From Bacillus sp. WMMC1349 (GTDB lineage Bacteria; Bacillota; Bacilli; Bacillales; Bacillaceae): DNA of 64,000 nt. Below, piece after piece: positions 56,708-64,000 of this stretch. The number at the start of each line of letters is the position of its first letter. Within the stretch, counting starts at the first letter, position 1. The notes beneath the pieces were generated by a model. The model was not told the origin of the DNA and did no database searches. It worked only from the letters and a program-made list of their open reading frames with translations. Made by a program: the position numbers and the translations under genes. The stretch spans positions 373,001 through 437,000 of the forward strand of contig NZ_JABJUQ010000007.1 in assembly GCF_013155385.1 (NCBI RefSeq), written 5' to 3'.

Positions 56708-56731
56708 TCAACAAAAATGGAGGAATGCGAT

Positions 56732-57925
56732 TTGAAGCAAAACAAAAGTAATTTGACATTATTATTGGGTGCAGCCTTTTTGATGGCTACATCTTCAATT
56801 GGACCAGGATTTTTAACACAAACTACAGTTTTCACACAAAAGTTAGCAGCTAGCTTCGGTTTTGTTATTTTAATTTCCATCATTTTGGATATTTTTGCGC
56901 AAACAAATGTGTGGAGAATAATTGCCGTCTCTGAAAAAAGGGGGCAAGAAATTGCAAACCTTGTTTTTCCGGGTCTTGGCTATTTAATCGCCTTCCTCGT
57001 TGTTCTAGGAGGACTAGTTTTTAACATTGGCAATATTGGTGGAGCTGGTTTGGGATTGCAAGTTTTATTCGGGATCACGCCTCAGACAGGGGCGATCATA
57101 AGCGCTGTTATAGCCATTCTTATTTTTATGATTAAAGAAGCGGGAAAAGCGATGGATCGTTTTACGCTAGTTGCCGGTTTTGTTATGATTCTTCTAACCG
57201 TATATGTTGCAATCACGACAGGTCCGCCGGTTGGAGAAGCTGTTACAAAAACAGTAGTACCTGATAAAATTGATATTCTTGCCATTGTCACACTTGTCGG
57301 CGGAACAGTCGGCGGCTATATTACGTTTGCTGGCGGACATCGTTTGCTTGATGCAGGTGTGAAAGGAAAAGACTCGATTTCTGAAGTGACAAAGAGTTCT
57401 GTATCCGGTATCTTAATTACATCTGTGATGAGAATCGCGCTTTTCCTTGCCGTTCTTGGTGTTGTTTCAAAGGGTTTGGCCATTAATCCTGATAATCCGC
57501 CGGCTTCTGTGTTCAAACTTGCTGCCGGAAATATCGGTTATAAAATGTTTGGTCTTGTCATGTGGGGGGCGGCCGTCACCTCTGTCGTTGGAGCCGCTTA
57601 TACTTCGGTATCATTTTTTAAAACATTTTCACCTAAAATTGAAAAAAATTCTCGCGGTATTATCATCGGTTTTATTATCATCTCGACACTCTCTTTTGTA
57701 TCGATTGGAAATCCTGTTAATCTTCTTGTACTTGCAGGAGCTTTAAACGGACTCATCCTCCCAATCGCTTTAGGGGCACTTTTAATTGGTGCCCATAAAA
57801 AGAAGATTGTTGGGGATTATCGTCATCCGATTTGGCTGACGATCGCAGGTATTCTTGTCGTGATTGTGATGGCCATCATGGGGTGGCATACACTTACTCA
57901 TGCGCTTCCTAAGCTATGGGGATGA
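56732..57925 (+). CDS. ycsG: Nramp-related membrane transporter of the 5-oxoproline operon
   Basis: A 397-residue protein with about 11 helices, distantly related to Nramp (SLC11) transporters. Helix 1 has MATSSIGPGFLTQTT where metal Nramps have the D-P-G-N motif, and the helix-6 M-P-H motif is replaced (FGLVMWGAAVTSVVG), so the metal site is absent. In the middle of a pyroglutamate operon it most likely imports 5-oxoproline or a similar compound. The TTG start at 56732 is chosen: GGAGG lies 7-8 bases before it, whereas the in-frame ATG at 56717 overlaps the site. Confidence 0.88.
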   Translation: MKQNKSNLTLLLGAAFLMATSSIGPGFLTQTTVFTQKLAASFGFVILISIILDIFAQTNVWRIIAVSEKRGQEIANLVFPGLGYLIAFLVVLGGLVFNIGNIGGAGLGLQVLFGITPQTGAIISAVIAILIFMIKEAGKAMDRFTLVAGFVMILLTVYVAITTGPPVGEAVTKTVVPDKIDILAIVTLVGGTVGGYITFAGGHRLLDAGVKGKDSISEVTKSSVSGILITSVMRIALFLAVLGVVSKGLAINPDNPPASVFKLAAGNIGYKMFGLVMWGAAVTSVVGAAYTSVSFFKTFSPKIEKNSRGIIIGFIIISTLSFVSIGNPVNLLVLAGALNGLILPIALGALLIGAHKKKIVGDYRHPIWLTIAGILVVIVMAIMGWHTLTHALPKLWG

Positions 57926-57998
57926 TTGATCATATGAAAATCAATACAGAGCAAGTTTGTCTGTATTGATTTTTGATTTTAGGGGGGAGATGAAACCG

Positions 57999-58721
57999 TT
58001 GACCAATTTACATGTTGAAATAGCGCCGCTTGGGGACTCAGCGCTGATCATTAAGTTTGGAACGGATATTAATGAACAGACTCACCGGATAACAAGTGCA
58101 TTGACAAAGCAAATTGAAAGTGCTCCGTTCCCCGGTTTAATAGAATGTGTACCAGCATTTACAAGTGTGACGGTTTTTTATGATCCGCTTGAAGTGTTTC
58201 AACATTCGAGTAAAGGCATGTCTCCTTTTGAAAAAGTAAAAGGGCTGATCAAGTCCACACTTTACAAGTTGACGATAGAGAAAGAAATCGACAGGCGGAC
58301 GGTAGAAATTCCTGTTTGTTATGGCGGTGAATTTGGTCCTGATTTAGAGGAAGTCGCCCAGATCAACAACTTAACAACAGAAGAAGTGATTCATATTCAT
58401 ACAGCTGGAGAATATCTCGTTTATATGCTCGGGTTTGCGCCGGGTTTTCCTTATTTGGGGGGAATGTCAGAAAAAATCGCGGCTCCGCGCCGGTCTTCGC
58501 CGAGAACATCAATTCCCGCCGGTTCTGTTGGGATCGCTGGTATGCAGACAGGCGTCTATCCGCTATCAACACCAGGCGGCTGGCAGCTGATTGGTAATAC
58601 GCCGCTTGATTTATTTCGTCCTTATGAAGAGCCGCCAAGCCTTTTAAGAGCAGGAGATATTGTTAAATTTGTTCGCGTGACAGAAGCAGAGTACGACAAG
58701 TTAAAGGAGGGAACATGTTGA
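57999..58721 (+). CDS. kipI: 5-oxoprolinase subunit B / KinA inhibitor KipI
   Basis: A 240-residue AHS1-domain protein. As PxpB it is part of 5-oxoprolinase; in B. subtilis KipI also inhibits the sporulation kinase KinA. Signatures are [13 protein letters not shown] near the N-terminus, [12 protein letters not shown], and [20 protein letters not shown] followed by [15 protein letters not shown] 57999 is preferred because AGGGGGGAG ends 9 bases before it; the ATG at 57990 directly abuts that site. The length then equals B. subtilis KipI. It overlaps kipA by 7 bases. The B. subtilis ycsI gene usually found before kipI is missing. Confidence 0.94.
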   Translation: MTNLHVEIAPLGDSALIIKFGTDINEQTHRITSALTKQIESAPFPGLIECVPAFTSVTVFYDPLEVFQHSSKGMSPFEKVKGLIKSTLYKLTIEKEIDRRTVEIPVCYGGEFGPDLEEVAQINNLTTEEVIHIHTAGEYLVYMLGFAPGFPYLGGMSEKIAAPRRSSPRTSIPAGSVGIAGMQTGVYPLSTPGGWQLIGNTPLDLFRPYEEPPSLLRAGDIVKFVRVTEAEYDKLKEGTC

Positions 58722-59731
58722 GTTTAGAAGTGTTAAAGCCAGGTCTGATGACAACTGTGCAAGACTTGGGCCGCACTGGATTTCAAAAATATGGTGTTCT
58801 CGTGAGTGGGGCAATGGATTGTGATTCTTTACGAATTGCCAATCTTCTTGCCGGCAATAAGCTAGATGAAGCAGCGCTTGAAGTGACATTGTTAGGACCA
58901 GACCTGTCTCTCCGTTTTTCAAACACGACACTAATCGCTGTTACAGGGGCGGATTTTTCATTATCAATTGATCATCAAGAGGTTCCTTTATGGAGACCGA
59001 TTTTAGTTCAAAAAGGAAGTGTTCTAAACTTTGGGATGTGCAAGCGGGGCAGTCGCGCTTATTTGGCTGTTGCTGGCGGATTTGATGTACCATCTGTGAT
59101 GAATAGTAAAAGTACGTATGTAAGAGCCGGAATTGGCGGTTATCAGGGAAGACCGCTGCAAAAAAGAGACCTTTTAACAACCGGTGAGATATCATCCTTA
59201 TCAGAAAAAATGTTGTGGGAGCTGAAAGAGCAAATGGATGAACGGGGCTTTGCTGCTCCAAATTGGGCGGTGAATCGTCACTATTTTCTCCCATTAAAGA
59301 AAAACCCGGTTATTCGTGTGATGAAAGGGGAACAGTTCGATCATTTCACACCGGCCTCACAGGAACAGCTTTTGGCTGAAGCTTTTCGAGTATCGGCAAA
59401 ATCAGATCGGATGGGTTACCGACTTGAGGGACATCCACTTGAAATGGGAATGCCCCTTGAAATGATTTCTGAATCTGTCTCTTTTGGAACCATTCAAGTT
59501 CCGCCTGACGGCAATCCTATTGTGCTTCTCGCTGATCGTCAGACAGCTGGCGGATATCCGCGAATTGCCCATGTTATTTCAGCTGATTTATCTACTGTAG
59601 CGCAAATGATGCCTGGAGAACAGATGCGGTTTCAACTGGTTCAACTTGAACAAGCAGAGCGCCTCTTCATCGACAGGGAGACGAAAATTTGTGAACTAGC
59701 TGCCAGATTACGATTTGAATACGTGGTATGA
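58715..59731 (+). CDS. kipA: 5-oxoprolinase subunit C / KipI antagonist KipA
   Basis: A 338-residue AHS2-domain protein (PxpC), the biotin-dependent carboxylase-like partner of PxpB; in B. subtilis it counteracts KipI. It starts [25 protein letters not shown] and contains [39 protein letters not shown] and [33 protein letters not shown], all family motifs. The start sits in GGAGGGAACATG and overlaps kipI. Confidence 0.95.
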   Translation: MLSLEVLKPGLMTTVQDLGRTGFQKYGVLVSGAMDCDSLRIANLLAGNKLDEAALEVTLLGPDLSLRFSNTTLIAVTGADFSLSIDHQEVPLWRPILVQKGSVLNFGMCKRGSRAYLAVAGGFDVPSVMNSKSTYVRAGIGGYQGRPLQKRDLLTTGEISSLSEKMLWELKEQMDERGFAAPNWAVNRHYFLPLKKNPVIRVMKGEQFDHFTPASQEQLLAEAFRVSAKSDRMGYRLEGHPLEMGMPLEMISESVSFGTIQVPPDGNPIVLLADRQTAGGYPRIAHVISADLSTVAQMMPGEQMRFQLVQLEQAERLFIDRETKICELAARLRFEYVV

Positions 59732-59753
59732 TGTATTTCAGGAGGGGAAGGGA

Positions 59754-60503
59754 TTGGAATGCAAGAATAAAACGGTTGTCAAATCAATGGCATTGCTCAA
59801 TCTGTTTTTAACGAAAGAACGGCTCTCACTCAATGAGATGATTGAACTTACGGGAATGCCAAAAACATCTGTTTATCGGATGGTTTGCTCTCTTTGTGAG
59901 ATGGGGTTTCTCAATCGTGATGAAAGTGGAATGTATGGTTTAGGTCTATTATTTTTACAATATGGTCAGCTTGTTTCTGAACGGCTAGATATTCGAAAAA
60001 TGGCATTGCCGGTGATGGAAAAGTTGCGTGATGAAGTAGATGAAGCTGTCCACCTGATTGTTAAACAAGGAAATGAAGCGATATACATTGAAAAATTAGA
60101 AGGGACACAAATGGTTCGTCTCTATACGGCGATTGGGCGACGATCACCGTTATATGCCGGGGCATGTGCAAGAAGCATTTTGACGTTTCTTCCAGAGGAC
60201 GAACGGAAAGCCTATCTTGAGGAAACAGAACTGGTTCCGATTGCTTCAGGAACGATTTGTGATAAAGCTGAACTGATTCGTGTGTTGGATATGTCATATA
60301 AAAACGGCTATACAGTCAGTCATTCAGAACTTGAAGATTACACCTCAGCTGTCGCTGCCCCAATTTTTAACCATCAGAAACAAGCTGTTGCCGGTCTCAG
60401 TATTGCCGGATTTGAAGCGAGGTTTCAGAAAGATCGCTTGCCTTATTTAGCGAAAAAAGTAAAGACAGCAGCACTTGATATTTCGAAAAAACTAGGTTGC
60501 TAA
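59754..60503 (+). CDS. kipR: IclR-family repressor KipR
   Basis: A 249-residue regulator: an N-terminal winged helix (about 1-70; TVVKSMALLNLFLTKERLSLNEMIELTGMPKTSVYRMVCSL) and a C-terminal effector domain (about 80-249; GNEAIYIEKLEG, SPLYAGACARSILTFLP). TTG 59754 is chosen because AGGAGGGGAAGG lies just upstream and the N-terminus then aligns with B. subtilis KipR; the earlier in-frame TTG at 59715 is inside kipA. It probably represses its own operon through the palindrome at 55872-55890 and responds to nitrogen or 5-oxoproline status. Confidence 0.93.
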   Translation: MECKNKTVVKSMALLNLFLTKERLSLNEMIELTGMPKTSVYRMVCSLCEMGFLNRDESGMYGLGLLFLQYGQLVSERLDIRKMALPVMEKLRDEVDEAVHLIVKQGNEAIYIEKLEGTQMVRLYTAIGRRSPLYAGACARSILTFLPEDERKAYLEETELVPIASGTICDKAELIRVLDMSYKNGYTVSHSELEDYTSAVAAPIFNHQKQAVAGLSIAGFEARFQKDRLPYLAKKVKTAALDISKKLGC

Positions 60504-60593
60504 AGAAAGTGTATCCTTTTGCCCGGTTGTCGAGTACGATATGGTAGCTGTCACGATCATGATGGAGTGACAAAAACCAAAGGGGGAAAGGAT

Positions 60594-61232
60594 ATGGCTT
60601 TTCATTATACAGCTCTTGGCGATTCCTTAACCGTCGGTGTTGGTTCTGGTATGTTTGAACCTGGATTTGTTCAGCGCTACAAACGGAAACTTGAGGAAGA
60701 CTTACATGAGCCCGTTATGTTAATGGTTTTCGCTAAATCAGGTCTTGAAACAGCAGAAATTCTACAGCTGTTTGATCGACCGTTTGTTAAAGAACAACTT
60801 AAAAAAGCAAATGTGATCACGATCACAGGTTGCGGAAATGATTTGCTTGAATCTCTGGAAATCTATGAAAAAGAGAAAGATGATGACGTCTTTTTGGAAG
60901 CCTCATTACACTGTCAAAAAAACTACGCTGAAATGCTCCGCAAAATAAAAGATATTAAGGGAAAAGATCATCAGAATTACATGATCAGGTTACTTAACTT
61001 ATACAATCCATTTCCGAAGATTAAATTAGCGGATCGATGGGTATCTGACTTTAATCAGCACCTCCAACAATTAGCAAATCCTCCACAAGTCAAAGTGATT
61101 GATGTTTATTCCATTTTTAAAGGGCATGAAACAGAATATTTATCAATAGATAAGGTTCACCCCAATGGCAAAGGGTATGAGGCGATTGCTGAAAGCCTTA
61201 GGGCGTCCGGGTGTAAACTAGTAGAGCATTAA
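60594..61232 (+). CDS. lipC: GDSL-type spore-associated lipase/esterase
   Basis: A 212-residue SGNH hydrolase. The nucleophile is Ser11 in TALGDSLTVG, the oxyanion residues are in ITGCGNDLLE, and Asp186 and His189 (DKVHPNGKGYEAIA) complete the triad. There is no signal peptide. B. subtilis LipC is a phospholipase linked to the spore coat and germination. The ATG at 60594 has GGGGGAAAGGA upstream. It is the last gene of the pxpA-kipR operon, 90 bp after kipR; repeat copy 5 follows. Confidence 0.92.
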   Translation: MAFHYTALGDSLTVGVGSGMFEPGFVQRYKRKLEEDLHEPVMLMVFAKSGLETAEILQLFDRPFVKEQLKKANVITITGCGNDLLESLEIYEKEKDDDVFLEASLHCQKNYAEMLRKIKDIKGKDHQNYMIRLLNLYNPFPKIKLADRWVSDFNQHLQQLANPPQVKVIDVYSIFKGHETEYLSIDKVHPNGKGYEAIAESLRASGCKLVEH

Positions 61233-61244
61233 ATATATTGATGG

Positions 61245-61360
61245 AGGAGCTGTCTAAAAAGTCCTTTTTCAACATAAATCAGGGGGGATTGCGAGACTCC
61301 CGCGGAAAGCGAGCAAAATCCCCAATTTTTATTCATCCACACGACTTTCAGGACAGCCCC
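61245..61360. repeat. Dispersed palindromic repeat, short form (copy 5)
   Basis: About 116 bp: GAGCTGTCTAAAAAGTCC at the left, GATTGCGAGACTCCCGCGGA and AAGCGAGCAAAATCC in the middle, ACGACTTTCAGGACAGCCCC at the right. The outer parts match the long form in inverted orientation, while the 70-base GC-rich centre is absent. The T run after it may help termination downstream of lipC. Confidence 0.88.
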
Positions 61361-61508
61361 TTTTTTAGTCTCAATCAAAATAATGTTAGACCAAGCGACT
61401 GACCATCTCGAAACCCGTTAAATTTCAGGGATAATCTCACCATTGGAAAGAACACTTGCTGTCTCTTTTTATTTAAAAAAAGTCAATCATGTAATTCTTT
61501 TTAAAAAA

Positions 61509-61516
61509 ACCGATAT
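61509..61516 (+). promoter_or_regulatory. Sigma-D-like -10 element
   Basis: ACCGATAT differs from the sigma-D -10 consensus GCCGATAT at one base and lies about 11 bp before the ribosome binding site of the chemoreceptor gene. No clear TAAA -35 was found at 15 bp. Confidence 0.4.
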
Positions 61517-61540
61517 ATGTCCTAGAGGGAGGAGATTATC

Positions 61541-63298
61541 ATCGTCAAACAGAGAGGCAGTAAACTGAAAAAAGAAAGTCTTTTTATTAAATTAATGGTC
61601 GTTATCGTATTTATTACAGTTCTGACTGGATCAATCGTTGGAATTAGCGCTTACCAAATGGCAAAAAAAGAGTTGGTCAATTCAGGTAAGCAGGATTTAA
61701 AACATTTGGCTGATACGTCGACTGCTGTTTTGAATGTGTTAAATGCTAAAGTAGAGAAAAAGGAAATCACTCTTGAAGAAGCAAAAGCAGAAGCGCGGGA
61801 GATTTTGAGCGGTCCAAAACTGTCAGGTGATCAAGGGTACGATTTCCAAAAGTCGAAGTTTTTATATAAAGACAAAGGATATATTGTGGCATACCAATCA
61901 GACTACTCTACACAGGTCCATCCAAAAAATCAGATCGGACAAGTTCCATCTTCTACTGAAAACCGGCAAAAAATGGTCACTGCTGCTAAGGCATCCACAG
62001 CAGAAGAACATTTTGTCTCATATCCTGATCAAGACGATGAAACCGGCGAAGCTAAGGATAAAATGGCATATATGACTCATTTTGAACCTTGGGACTGGAG
62101 TGTGGGGATTGCCGTTTTTGAAGACGAGTTTTATAAAGGTTTAGAGTATGTGAAAGTATTTATAACCGTTACTGTCTCCGTTATCACTGTGTTGAGTCTA
62201 GTGTTATTTTATTTCTTAATTAGAAAGAAAGTAAAATTGCTGAGTGATGTAACAGCAGCTGCTTTAAAGATTTCTGAAGGGCATCTTGAAGAAACAAACT
62301 TACCGGAATCAAAAGATGAAGTCGGGCTATTGGGTGCGGCATTTAATAAAATGTCTTTTCAATTGAGAGGACTGATGCAAGGCTTGCAAAGTACAAGCAT
62401 CCGATTGCTTGATTCTGCATCAGATTTGTCTGCTATCTCAGAAGAAACTTCAGCAAGCAGTGAAGAAATCGGCAAAGCCATTTCAGAAATTTCTGCTGGA
62501 ACGGTTACACAGGCAAGTGATTTAGAAGGAACAAATGAACGTCTCGTATCATTTACAAAGTCTGTTGATAAGATGAATACACAAAGCGATTTTATTGAAC
62601 AAATGGCTGATGATACCGAAACAGCTGCACGAGAAGGACAAAACATTGTTCAGAAACTCAAATCTTCTAATGAAGAATCATTGAAGGCATCGGGGCAAAT
62701 CCGTAAGGGAATTACGAGTTTGAATGATAAAGTGCAGGATATTTCACAAATTACAGAAACGATTGAAAATATATCAAATGAGACGAATCTGCTAGCATTG
62801 AACGCAAGTATTGAAGCGGCAAGAGCTGGAGCGCACGGCAGCGGTTTTGCAGTCGTTGCTAGTGAAGTACGCAAACTTGCTGAACAATCAAAAATAGCTG
62901 TGAGTCAAATTCAAAACATGATTAATGGGATCAAACAAGAAACAGAAAACACAGTTTCTTTAATGTCAGAAACAATGGAACATACAAGTGAGTTGGATGA
63001 TGCCGTCAAATTGACAGAACAAGAATTTAAAAAAATTGCAGTATCAATTGAGAAAACGATGACAGAAATCAGAGCTCTTAATAAAGAACTTCAAAATGTC
63101 AAAGGGCAAAATGATCAAATTACTGAATCAGTTCAAAGTGCTGCCGGCGTTTCACAGGAGACAGCTGCAGCAGTAGAAGAAATTACAGCTTCAGTGGATG
63201 AACAGGTATTAGCAATTACAAATGTGGCTCAAGCTGCAGAAGCCTTGACTGAACTTAGCAATCACTTGAACCAAGAAATTGAGAAATACAAACTTTAA
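61541..63298 (+). CDS. Methyl-accepting chemotaxis protein, single-Cache sensor
   Basis: A chemoreceptor of about 585 residues: first helix, extracellular single-Cache domain ([41 protein letters not shown]), second helix, HAMP and a signalling domain with the tip [24 protein letters not shown]. The start is unusual. A strong GGGAGGAG (61527-61534) precedes in-frame ATC-GTC-AAA-CAG, giving a basic N-terminus ([20 protein letters not shown]) that fits the first helix, but the codon at 61541 is ATC. The first in-frame ATG (61595) has no ribosome binding site and lies inside the helix. Either a non-standard start, a mutation, or a sequencing error. The coordinate given is the inferred start. Confidence 0.8.
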   Translation: MVKQRGSKLKKESLFIKLMVVIVFITVLTGSIVGISAYQMAKKELVNSGKQDLKHLADTSTAVLNVLNAKVEKKEITLEEAKAEAREILSGPKLSGDQGYDFQKSKFLYKDKGYIVAYQSDYSTQVHPKNQIGQVPSSTENRQKMVTAAKASTAEEHFVSYPDQDDETGEAKDKMAYMTHFEPWDWSVGIAVFEDEFYKGLEYVKVFITVTVSVITVLSLVLFYFLIRKKVKLLSDVTAAALKISEGHLEETNLPESKDEVGLLGAAFNKMSFQLRGLMQGLQSTSIRLLDSASDLSAISEETSASSEEIGKAISEISAGTVTQASDLEGTNERLVSFTKSVDKMNTQSDFIEQMADDTETAAREGQNIVQKLKSSNEESLKASGQIRKGITSLNDKVQDISQITETIENISNETNLLALNASIEAARAGAHGSGFAVVASEVRKLAEQSKIAVSQIQNMINGIKQETENTVSLMSETMEHTSELDDAVKLTEQEFKKIAVSIEKTMTEIRALNKELQNVKGQNDQITESVQSAAGVSQETAAAVEEITASVDEQVLAITNVAQAAEALTELSNHLNQEIEKYKL

Positions 63299-63301
63299 TC
63301 C

Positions 63302-63331
63302 AAAAGCATCAGCATTTTGCTGGTGCTTTTT
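63302..63331 (+). terminator. Terminator after the second chemoreceptor gene
   Basis: AAAAGCATCAGCA pairs with TGCTGGTGCTTTT (one wobble), followed by T. Confidence 0.88.
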
Positions 63332-63607
63332 GAAATGGTCAGGAGAACGGCCTTGCTCAAATCAAATACCCGAAAAGGGACAGCTCTGCTTTCAAAATTG
63401 TACTAGTCAAAGGAATGAACGGGAATCTTGTCACTATGAACAACTGACCCCTGCTGAGAAATTTAAGTGTCATCAGCTTGTCAAAGATAACAGTTTAAAG
63501 AGGTACCTAACAGGAAATTCTAATTTGTTGTACAGCAACCTTTGAAGTTGTCGTGTTTAATATATCGCAAAATGTGGAAAAGTAACAACAAAAAGGAGGG
63601 ACTCTAA
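63332..63607. other. Gap before ydaG with a Cys-rich frame
   Basis: A plus-strand frame at about 63331-63545 has several Cys residues (PCSNQIPEKGQLCFQNC) but no start with a ribosome binding site; it overlaps the terminator and is not called. The right end holds the ydaG promoter. Confidence 0.4.
63555..63581 (+). promoter_or_regulatory. Sigma-B-type promoter of ydaG
   Basis: GTTTAA (63555-63560), a 15-bp spacer and GGAAAA (63576-63581) resemble the sigma-B consensus GTTTAA-N13-15-GGGTAW; the -35 is exact, the -10 partial. ydaG is a sigma-B general stress gene in B. subtilis. Confidence 0.5.
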
Positions 63608-64000
63608 ATGGACCAGCAGCAATTGAAACAAAAAGTGTTTGATATTCTTGATCATCATAAAGTTGGCTCGCTTGCAACAGTTGAAGGAGGTAAGCCACAT
63701 TCACGCTTCATGACATTTTTCCATGATGGACTGACACTTTATACACCGACAAGCGATGAAACACATAAAGCGGAAGAGATTGATCATAATCCAAATGTCC
63801 ATGTCCTATTAGGCTATAATGGTGATGGTTTCGGTGATGCCTATCTTGAAATTGAAGGGACGGCAACATTAAATCATTCGGAAGCATTAAAGGATCGAAT
63901 TTGGAATGATCAGCTTAATCGCTGGTTTGATGGAAAAGATGACCCAAACTTATCTGTACTTGAAATCCATCCTTCACAAATCAAGTTAATGAATGAAGGA
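63608..64000 (+). CDS. ydaG: General stress protein 26-like, pyridoxamine 5'-phosphate oxidase fold (cut by window edge)
   Basis: The first 131 codons of a split-barrel flavin-binding-type protein, begun at ATG 63608 with AAAAAGGAGGG 7 bases upstream. It reads MDQQQLKQKVFDILDHHKVG, then SLATVEGGKPHSRFMTFFHDGLTLYTPTSDETHKAEEI, HVLLGYNGDGFGDAYLEIEG and NRWFDGKDDPNLSVLEIHP, close to B. subtilis YdaG (about 140 residues), so only a few residues are missing at the right edge. Members bind flavin or related cofactors; the stress role is not defined biochemically. Confidence 0.92.
   Translation, partial: MDQQQLKQKVFDILDHHKVGSLATVEGGKPHSRFMTFFHDGLTLYTPTSDETHKAEEIDHNPNVHVLLGYNGDGFGDAYLEIEGTATLNHSEALKDRIWNDQLNRWFDGKDDPNLSVLEIHPSQIKLMNEG

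Noticed and set aside
63279-63545. Cys-rich 88-codon frame before ydaG
   Set aside because: Starts inside the chemoreceptor gene, crosses its terminator and has no ribosome binding site; left as an unexplained frame.

Overview
The window is chromosomal DNA of a low-GC Gram-positive, endospore-forming member of the Bacillaceae. Evidence is Bacillus-type ribosome binding sites, a GerK-type germinant receptor operon, sites matching Bacillus regulators (PhoP, Fur, CcpA, TnrA, NsrR, sigma-B and sigma-D) and gene order like the B. subtilis yclF-to-ydaG stretch (recalled from memory, not searched). No rRNA, tRNA, CRISPR array or intact transposase was seen.

Layout. 0-2 kb: two tandem beta-propeller phytases on the minus strand (the left one cut by the window edge), each behind three 11-bp-phased TTAA-type PhoP-like boxes and separated by a dispersed palindromic repeat. 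2-10 kb: peptide transporter yclF, beta-helix protein yclG, small membrane protein yczF and gerKA-gerKC-gerKB. 10-14.4 kb: a chemoreceptor with a sigma-D -10 element, then a GNAT gene and a LevR-type sigma-54 activator gene that are both truncated at one shared breakpoint. 15-20 kb: aspartokinase yclM and the Fur-boxed petrobactin ABC transporter yclNOPQ. 20-26.7 kb: ycnB/ycnC efflux pair, nfrA2/ycnE, ArsR regulator yczG, an orphan gabD and a Bax inhibitor-1-like protein. 26.9-29.8 kb: copper genes ycnK-ycnJ-ycnI. 30-38.7 kb: assimilatory nitrate and nitrite reduction, nasB-nasC-nasD-nasE-nasF, with TnrA boxes before nasB and nasD and an NsrR-like dyad before nasD.

38.9-47.7 kb is accessory DNA: SMI1/KNR4, Imm50-like and ankyrin-SUFU immunity-type genes, a WXG-like DUF5082-type gene, a toxin-tail scrap and three tandem copies of a membrane protein (one a deletion chimera), interrupted by an SdcS-type dicarboxylate transporter and a MerR/carboxymuconolactone decarboxylase pair. 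47.9-52.5 kb: an ascorbate-type PTS (regulator with EIIB and EIIA domains, EIIB, EIIC) and HAD phosphatase ycsE. 52.5-55.1 kb: a second toxin patch with a Sec-secreted coiled-coil polymorphic toxin, a probable immunity gene, an orphan second toxin tip and decayed coding DNA. 55.9-61.2 kb: the 5-oxoprolinase operon pxpA(ycsF)-ycsG-kipI-kipA-kipR-lipC with a perfect palindrome in its leader. 61.5-64 kb: a second chemoreceptor with no normal start codon and a sigma-B-type ydaG cut by the right edge.

Functionally the backbone scavenges nutrients: phosphate from phytate, iron from petrobactin, nitrogen from nitrate and 5-oxoproline, peptides, dicarboxylates and an ascorbate-like sugar acid. The two accessory patches look like contact or secretion-dependent competition loci that have been rearranged repeatedly.
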